Source: Chrysophaeum taylorii (taxonomy: Eukaryota > Sar > Pelagophyceae > Pelagomonadales > Pelagomonadaceae). From it: a DNA stretch of 64,000 nt. Positions 59,860 to 64,000 of this stretch are shown here, piece by piece (position 1 is the first letter of the stretch; every line of letters begins with the position of its first letter). A program made the position numbers and the translations under genes. The notes beneath the pieces are model-generated. The model was not told the DNA's origin and did not search any database. It saw only the letters and a program-made list of their open reading frames with translations. The stretch is taken from positions 186,001 through 250,000 of the forward strand of contig JAQMWT010000317.1 in assembly GCA_029834535.1 (NCBI GenBank), read 5' to 3'.

Positions 59860-62613
59860 ATGAGTCTCGGGCGGCGCGCGACGTGGGAGGCACCACGGGA
59901 GGACTTTGATTACAGGCTGGATGATTCGGGCGGTCTGTCGGATTCGTCGGACTGGGGTGTGCCGCGCAACCGAGGCGAAGCCCTGGCTGTGCGGCCTCGG
60001 CCCCGGACGGCAAGCGACGTCCTCAAAGCGAGTCGCGATCGGTCGGTGCGGCGGTCTGAAGCAACGACTGACAGGTCTATGGACGAAGCTTCGGAGTTTG
60101 CTGGGGCCAAAGATATTTTCGCGCTCGACTCTCTGAGCAGCGTCGATGGCCTCCTCGACAGTGCGATGAGTGGCGATATCAAGGCCATCACGACAAACGA
60201 GGAGCCGCCCGAGGAGAGCACCTCAGATATAGATCCCGAGACAGATTTCAAGACTCGGGCGCAGCTCGAGGCCGAAGAACGACAGGAGGCTCTTCAGCGA
60301 GCGAAGGAGCTGGAGGCCGCAAATTTGCGAGAGGAGACCGCTAGGCGCGCGGAGGTATTCGGTGCTAAGAAGCCTCAGTGCGCGGAGATACTCGAGACCG
60401 AGGAGCACCAAGAAGCTATCCGAGGTGCAGCAGCGGCGCTTCAACAGCGTGACCGCTTCGAGGGCGGCCGACAAACCGAGGAGAAGGAAGAGGAGGATGA
60501 AGAGGACGCGTACGGCGATGATTTTGAGGAGGATGAGCGCTTTGCGTCGATCGGCGACGAGCTACGTGAAGCGCGGCGCCAGGTGCTGGGGCTGGCGGAC
60601 GCGAGTCGGAACGGCTTCGTGGCACGCCAGGCGTTTGAATCTTTTCTAGAGACCTACCCGCACGTAGTCGCCGAGACCCAAGGAGCTAAGATCTGTGCTG
60701 ACTGGCTCAAGGGCGACTTTGTCTCGAGCCTGGAAAAAGACGCTGCTGCGAACGACTGGTACGACGCTGCCGTCAGCGCCTCAAACAATGTCTCCAGCCG
60801 AGAGCTCTGGGAAGCCCTCGACAAGGCCGACGACGCGATCCGCTCAAGCCTCTCCGATGTCCACAGGGCCTCGCGCGAACGCATCGAGCGCGCATGGCGT
60901 TCTCTCGCGGTCGATGATCACGTCGTCTCTCGCGACGCGTTCCTCACCGGTCTCCGCCAGTCGACAGATTGTTGGCTCAACACAGGCGAGCTGCTCGCAG
61001 GTGTTGCCCCCGCCGCCTCGACTCTCAAAACCACTGCCGACGACGACACTTCGATGGCGCTCGACTCGCAAATGCCTGTGTTGTCGTTCTCGCTCGCCTC
61101 GCAGGTGGCGCCGTCCTCGCGCGGAGAGCCCGCTCCGCTCGGTCAGCCTCCTCGAGGTGCGCAGCAGCTGGCGCAGGCCCCCAAGCATGAGTTCCAAATG
61201 GAGACACGGCAGAACTCCTCCGAGCCCCCGCCGCTACCAACGGAACGAGACGAACTCGAACGCCGCCGTCAACAGCTCGATGACCTTGCAGAGCAGCTCG
61301 CTCGCCAACAGGCCCTTCTCGAAAAACAGCGTGAAGAGCTCCTGCGACACCCAGCACCTCAACCCTCAGAGTCTCCTGCCCCCGCCGAGTCTCAGCAGTC
61401 CTCTGCCCAAACGGATGAAGAGCTACCGTTTTCTGTGGATGACACTTCATACCCTTCATACCACCAAGAAGAAGATCCCGGCGCCTCTGTCGAAGAGGTT
61501 GCACTTGAGGCTCCCATCCTCGAGCCGCCAGCTGTGTTGGTCACGAAGACGAAAAGCGCCCACCAAACATCGGCTCCAAGCGCTGCAGAGGAGTACCACG
61601 CACCGCCCCGTCCTCAAATTATCGAGACTCCAGTCGCTTCCCTACACCAAACACCCGCTCCAAGCGCCGCAGAGGAGGAACCCGCGCAGATCCATCCTCA
61701 AGTTATCGAGGCTCCGGTTGCTGCCGTAGACCCTGCGATTTTCGACCACGAGATGCTGTTCGCGCGCGCTGCGGGTGCAAATGCGCATCGAGTTGTTGAG
61801 CTTGCTGCTGCTGCTCTCGCGCGAGCGACCGAGTTAATTTCAAACCCATCAAAGCCGCCGCCGCCTCAGCTGGATGACGCTGACAACTCAGGCGACGACC
61901 TCGTCGGGATCCTTGCGCGCCAGCTCGCATTGCAATGCGTTGTCCGCCCTCGGTGCGCTCCGGTACGTCTCTTAGGCTCAGAATGGCGCAACAACGAAAT
62001 AGGCCTCAGCCAGCCATCGGACGCGACGCCACCTCTCCAGAGACTCCAAAGAGTGGTCACGGAGGACCAAGACGAGTCCTTCTGCTCGACTGATGATGGC
62101 AGCGACGTGATGGCAATTCATAAGCGAGGATCGAGCCGGACGAAGAATGCACAGGTGCAGTCTGAGGTATCATCGCCTCAAAAACACATTAGGCGAAACA
62201 AGTCCCAGGGAAAGCGTCTCCCGAGATGGGAGCTTTCCTCTACCCTCGAAACCTCAAGCTCCAGAGACCGCCGGGACAGGTCACGCCAATCTCGACCACG
62301 TCTCCAACACCCACGTACCAATCGAGACGATTTCTTTGCACGAAACTCGCAATCAACAAGCGTGCAAAGGAAAAAACAGCAACCGAGCGACCCTGGATGG
62401 AGCGATGACTCCGCCTTCCAGACTCAATTCGTCGACCTCGTCTCTCACTTCTCTGAATCCGCTCGGACGGCAAAAGTCAAAGAGTCTGATCTACTCATGC
62501 GCAGTGCCATCGCTGAGACTTTGCGAGAGCGCCTTACAGACAGAGCAACCCTCGACAACATCCGCGACTCCTCACTGCTCAAGCTGGCTCGGCTGCGTTC
62601 GGAGGCGCATTGA
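59860..62613 (+). CDS. Large coiled-coil protein of unknown function
   Basis: 917 residues. The N-terminus is acidic/Ser-rich (DDSGGLSDSSDWG). Coiled-coil stretches occur at about 130-210 (RAQLEAEERQEALQRAKELE) and 460-510 (ERRRQQLDDLAEQLARQQAL). An acidic motif AYGDDFEEDE near 220 recalls the EDDFE blocks of many ciliary and centrosomal proteins. Two EF-hand-like helices without clear calcium loops follow (GLADASRNGFVARQAFESFL; DDHVVSRDAFLTGLRQ). A Pro-rich region has two 33-residue-like units (SAHQTSAPSAAEE / SLHQTPAPSAAEE). The C-terminus is basic, then helical. No enzyme domain. A flagellar or cytoskeletal role is possible but only suggested by composition. The ATG at 59860 is the first; the longer frame starts with TTG. 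Confidence 0.6.
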   Translation: MSLGRRATWEAPREDFDYRLDDSGGLSDSSDWGVPRNRGEALAVRPRPRTASDVLKASRDRSVRRSEATTDRSMDEASEFAGAKDIFALDSLSSVDGLLDSAMSGDIKAITTNEEPPEESTSDIDPETDFKTRAQLEAEERQEALQRAKELEAANLREETARRAEVFGAKKPQCAEILETEEHQEAIRGAAAALQQRDRFEGGRQTEEKEEEDEEDAYGDDFEEDERFASIGDELREARRQVLGLADASRNGFVARQAFESFLETYPHVVAETQGAKICADWLKGDFVSSLEKDAAANDWYDAAVSASNNVSSRELWEALDKADDAIRSSLSDVHRASRERIERAWRSLAVDDHVVSRDAFLTGLRQSTDCWLNTGELLAGVAPAASTLKTTADDDTSMALDSQMPVLSFSLASQVAPSSRGEPAPLGQPPRGAQQLAQAPKHEFQMETRQNSSEPPPLPTERDELERRRQQLDDLAEQLARQQALLEKQREELLRHPAPQPSESPAPAESQQSSAQTDEELPFSVDDTSYPSYHQEEDPGASVEEVALEAPILEPPAVLVTKTKSAHQTSAPSAAEEYHAPPRPQIIETPVASLHQTPAPSAAEEEPAQIHPQVIEAPVAAVDPAIFDHEMLFARAAGANAHRVVELAAAALARATELISNPSKPPPPQLDDADNSGDDLVGILARQLALQCVVRPRCAPVRLLGSEWRNNEIGLSQPSDATPPLQRLQRVVTEDQDESFCSTDDGSDVMAIHKRGSSRTKNAQVQSEVSSPQKHIRRNKSQGKRLPRWELSSTLETSSSRDRRDRSRQSRPRLQHPRTNRDDFFARNSQSTSVQRKKQQPSDPGWSDDSAFQTQFVDLVSHFSESARTAKVKESDLLMRSAIAETLRERLTDRATLDNIRDSSLLKLARLRSEAH

Positions 62614-62999
62614 ACAACACGGGCGTTATGCTGCAACCGCACAATGTCGCCATCTCACTATACAGAATGGCTCTGGGCTGGACGATTCTCGCTACATATT
62701 TTGGCCACAAGCAAGGAAGCTCAGCCTACTGCATGTAGGTGTAAAGCGAGGCTGTGATGCATACAAAATTTTGCAGTTATGTTGATCAAGTAATATGACG
62801 AAGCGAGAATGATCATGAATGCGCCCCGCGTGCCTTAGAATCCATAGAAAGGGCGGCACTAGACTAAACACAGAGTAGATTAAAACAAGCAAGGTAGGAG
62901 AGGTTATGGCTCGTTGTTGGGGCGTTTTTTGTCGTCCTCCGTGCTTAGACACACACCACCACCCCCCATCGTGGTAATAACAACTAACATCTAGCATTT

Positions 63000-63860
63000 C
63001 ATTTGGCGCAAGCGCAGTATTTATTCCCACTTGTGGTAACAAAAATAAGAATCGAGCCCAAATCTTTGCACGCATTAGCGGGCAAGGTGGTGTATTGGAG
63101 AGAAGGACCTACACAAGACAGCAAGAAGCGACACGGGAAGGTATGGACTAACGTGGGGAGAAAAATGACTAAGAATATGAGACCAAACTTTAAAAAGACG
63201 ACGAAGGGCACAGCAGGAGCAAAGGCGGAGTGAGAACAAGCTTGACAAAGTAGGAGATCAAGCGCGAAGAAGGCAGGGAAGGGCATGGCAGGAGGAGATA
63301 GTATGAGGAAAAAACACACTGGGATAAGAAGGGTGAAGGGGCATATGAGCTGTGTGCCCATCGCCGGAGTACCGGGCGCAGAGAACATCGAAGGAGAATC
63401 GACTTCCTGGGACCGCCAGTCATTAGATGTGGCGAGCGCATGCTGTAGTTTCTCTGAAACATGTAACAAAAAAATGCGTTTCGTGAAGCGCAATGGGCGG
63501 GCAAGAAGCGTCGAGTGTGCTCGCGATGACATGCGCAAAATAATCGAGAGCATCATCGGCACGATGGAGTCGTTGACGACGGGCTCTTCGATGGCCTGGT
63601 CGATGGAAATGTGTGCGATGCCGTGGTGAAAGTCCACAAGCGTCGCAAGGACATCGCGCTGCTGCTAGAGCTGCGTGATGCGTTTGTCGCGCTTGGCCTC
63701 GAGTTCCTCGAGCTTTGAGTTTGCACTCGTAGTGCTTGATCTCGAGCTCGAAATCGCCGAGATGGGAAACGGTGGCCTTCATTGACGAGCCTGCTTGACA
63801 TGGCCGACGACTCGCCCGTTGGATTGCCGTTTGCTGGAGGAAGTAGAGCGATTCTGTTGA
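63000..63860 (-). pseudogene. Decayed gene remnant, unknown family
   Basis: Minus-strand blocks read DFELEIKHYECKLK, then in a shifted frame EELEAKRDKRITQL, an in-frame TAG, and QQRDVLATLVDFHHGIAHIS, IDQAIEEPVVNDSIVPMMLS. This looks like the coiled coil and C-terminal helices of a protein, with one stop and one indel. The rest to 63000 is hydrophobic and probably non-coding. Confidence 0.4.
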
Positions 63861-64000
63861 CACTCCAAATCGGATCAACAAGTCCTAGCAGTCGCATCGG
63901 AAGTTGTGATGCTCAAAGACGAGTTTCACAGGATCGCAGACGTTGCACATCGTATACGTGGTGCAAACAAAAAGGACCTCGCCGGTGATCGTAAGAGGCC

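Overview
The window is nuclear DNA of a GC-rich, gene-dense eukaryotic microalga with a secondary red plastid, most likely a heterokont such as a pelagophyte (inference). The evidence is: very short GT-AG introns (37, 38, 45, 52 and 54 bp); two proteins whose N-termini end in an ASAF-type heterokont plastid signal (ferredoxin at 4809, duplicated SnoaL/CaMKII-association-like protein at 31732) and a third that resembles one (SATALAP in the uroporphyrinogen methyltransferase); long GC-biased codons that open spurious frames on both strands; and eukaryotic transposons of five classes.

Layout. 1-1.3 kb: tail of a hAT transposase. 1.5-9.3 kb: glycosyltransferase, Msp1/ATAD1-like AAA ATPase, uroporphyrinogen-III methyltransferase (SUMT), [2Fe-2S] ferredoxin, OSCA/CSC1-type channel. 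9.3-11.4 kb: no gene recognised. 11.4-25.9 kb: METTL21-like methyltransferase, TPR/cupin protein, U-box protein, triple Cu/Zn-SOD-like membrane protein, ankyrin pseudogene, GNAT acetyltransferase, zinc-finger protein, SET-domain protein. 26-34 kb: a transposon graveyard (Mutator-like element, Helitron helicase tail, second hAT remnant, dispersed repeats) around one plastid-targeted gene. 34.2-45.4 kb: FEN1, a second ankyrin pseudogene, a basic unknown protein, an FkbM-like methyltransferase and an 1851-residue TPR protein. 45.7-57.9 kb: a complete but decayed 12.2-kb Ty1/copia LTR retrotransposon, AT-rich, on the minus strand. 58-64 kb: remnants and one 917-residue unknown protein.

The strongest discovery candidate is the copia element. 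Between its protease and integrase it carries a cytosine-C5 DNA methyltransferase domain in which motifs I, IV (Ser-Pro-Cys), VIII (QxRxR), IX and X can all be read. It also has an additional 3' ORF beyond RNase H and a primer-binding site that matches the anticodon arm of initiator tRNA-Met, i.e. half-tRNA priming as in Drosophila copia. A 41-bp sequence lies inside its 3' ORF between perfect 10-bp direct repeats, and near-identical 39-bp copies lie elsewhere in the window, so it looks like a very small mobile unit.

The host genes are packed to an extreme degree. Convergent stop codons are 2 bp apart (2501/2504). Divergent start codons are 24 bp (SUMT/ferredoxin) and 32 bp (zinc finger/SET) apart. 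Three same-strand pairs have only 15, 18 and 27 bp from stop to next start. The SUMT/ferredoxin pair makes biochemical sense: the first commits tetrapyrrole to siroheme, and siroheme nitrite and sulfite reductases take electrons from ferredoxin.
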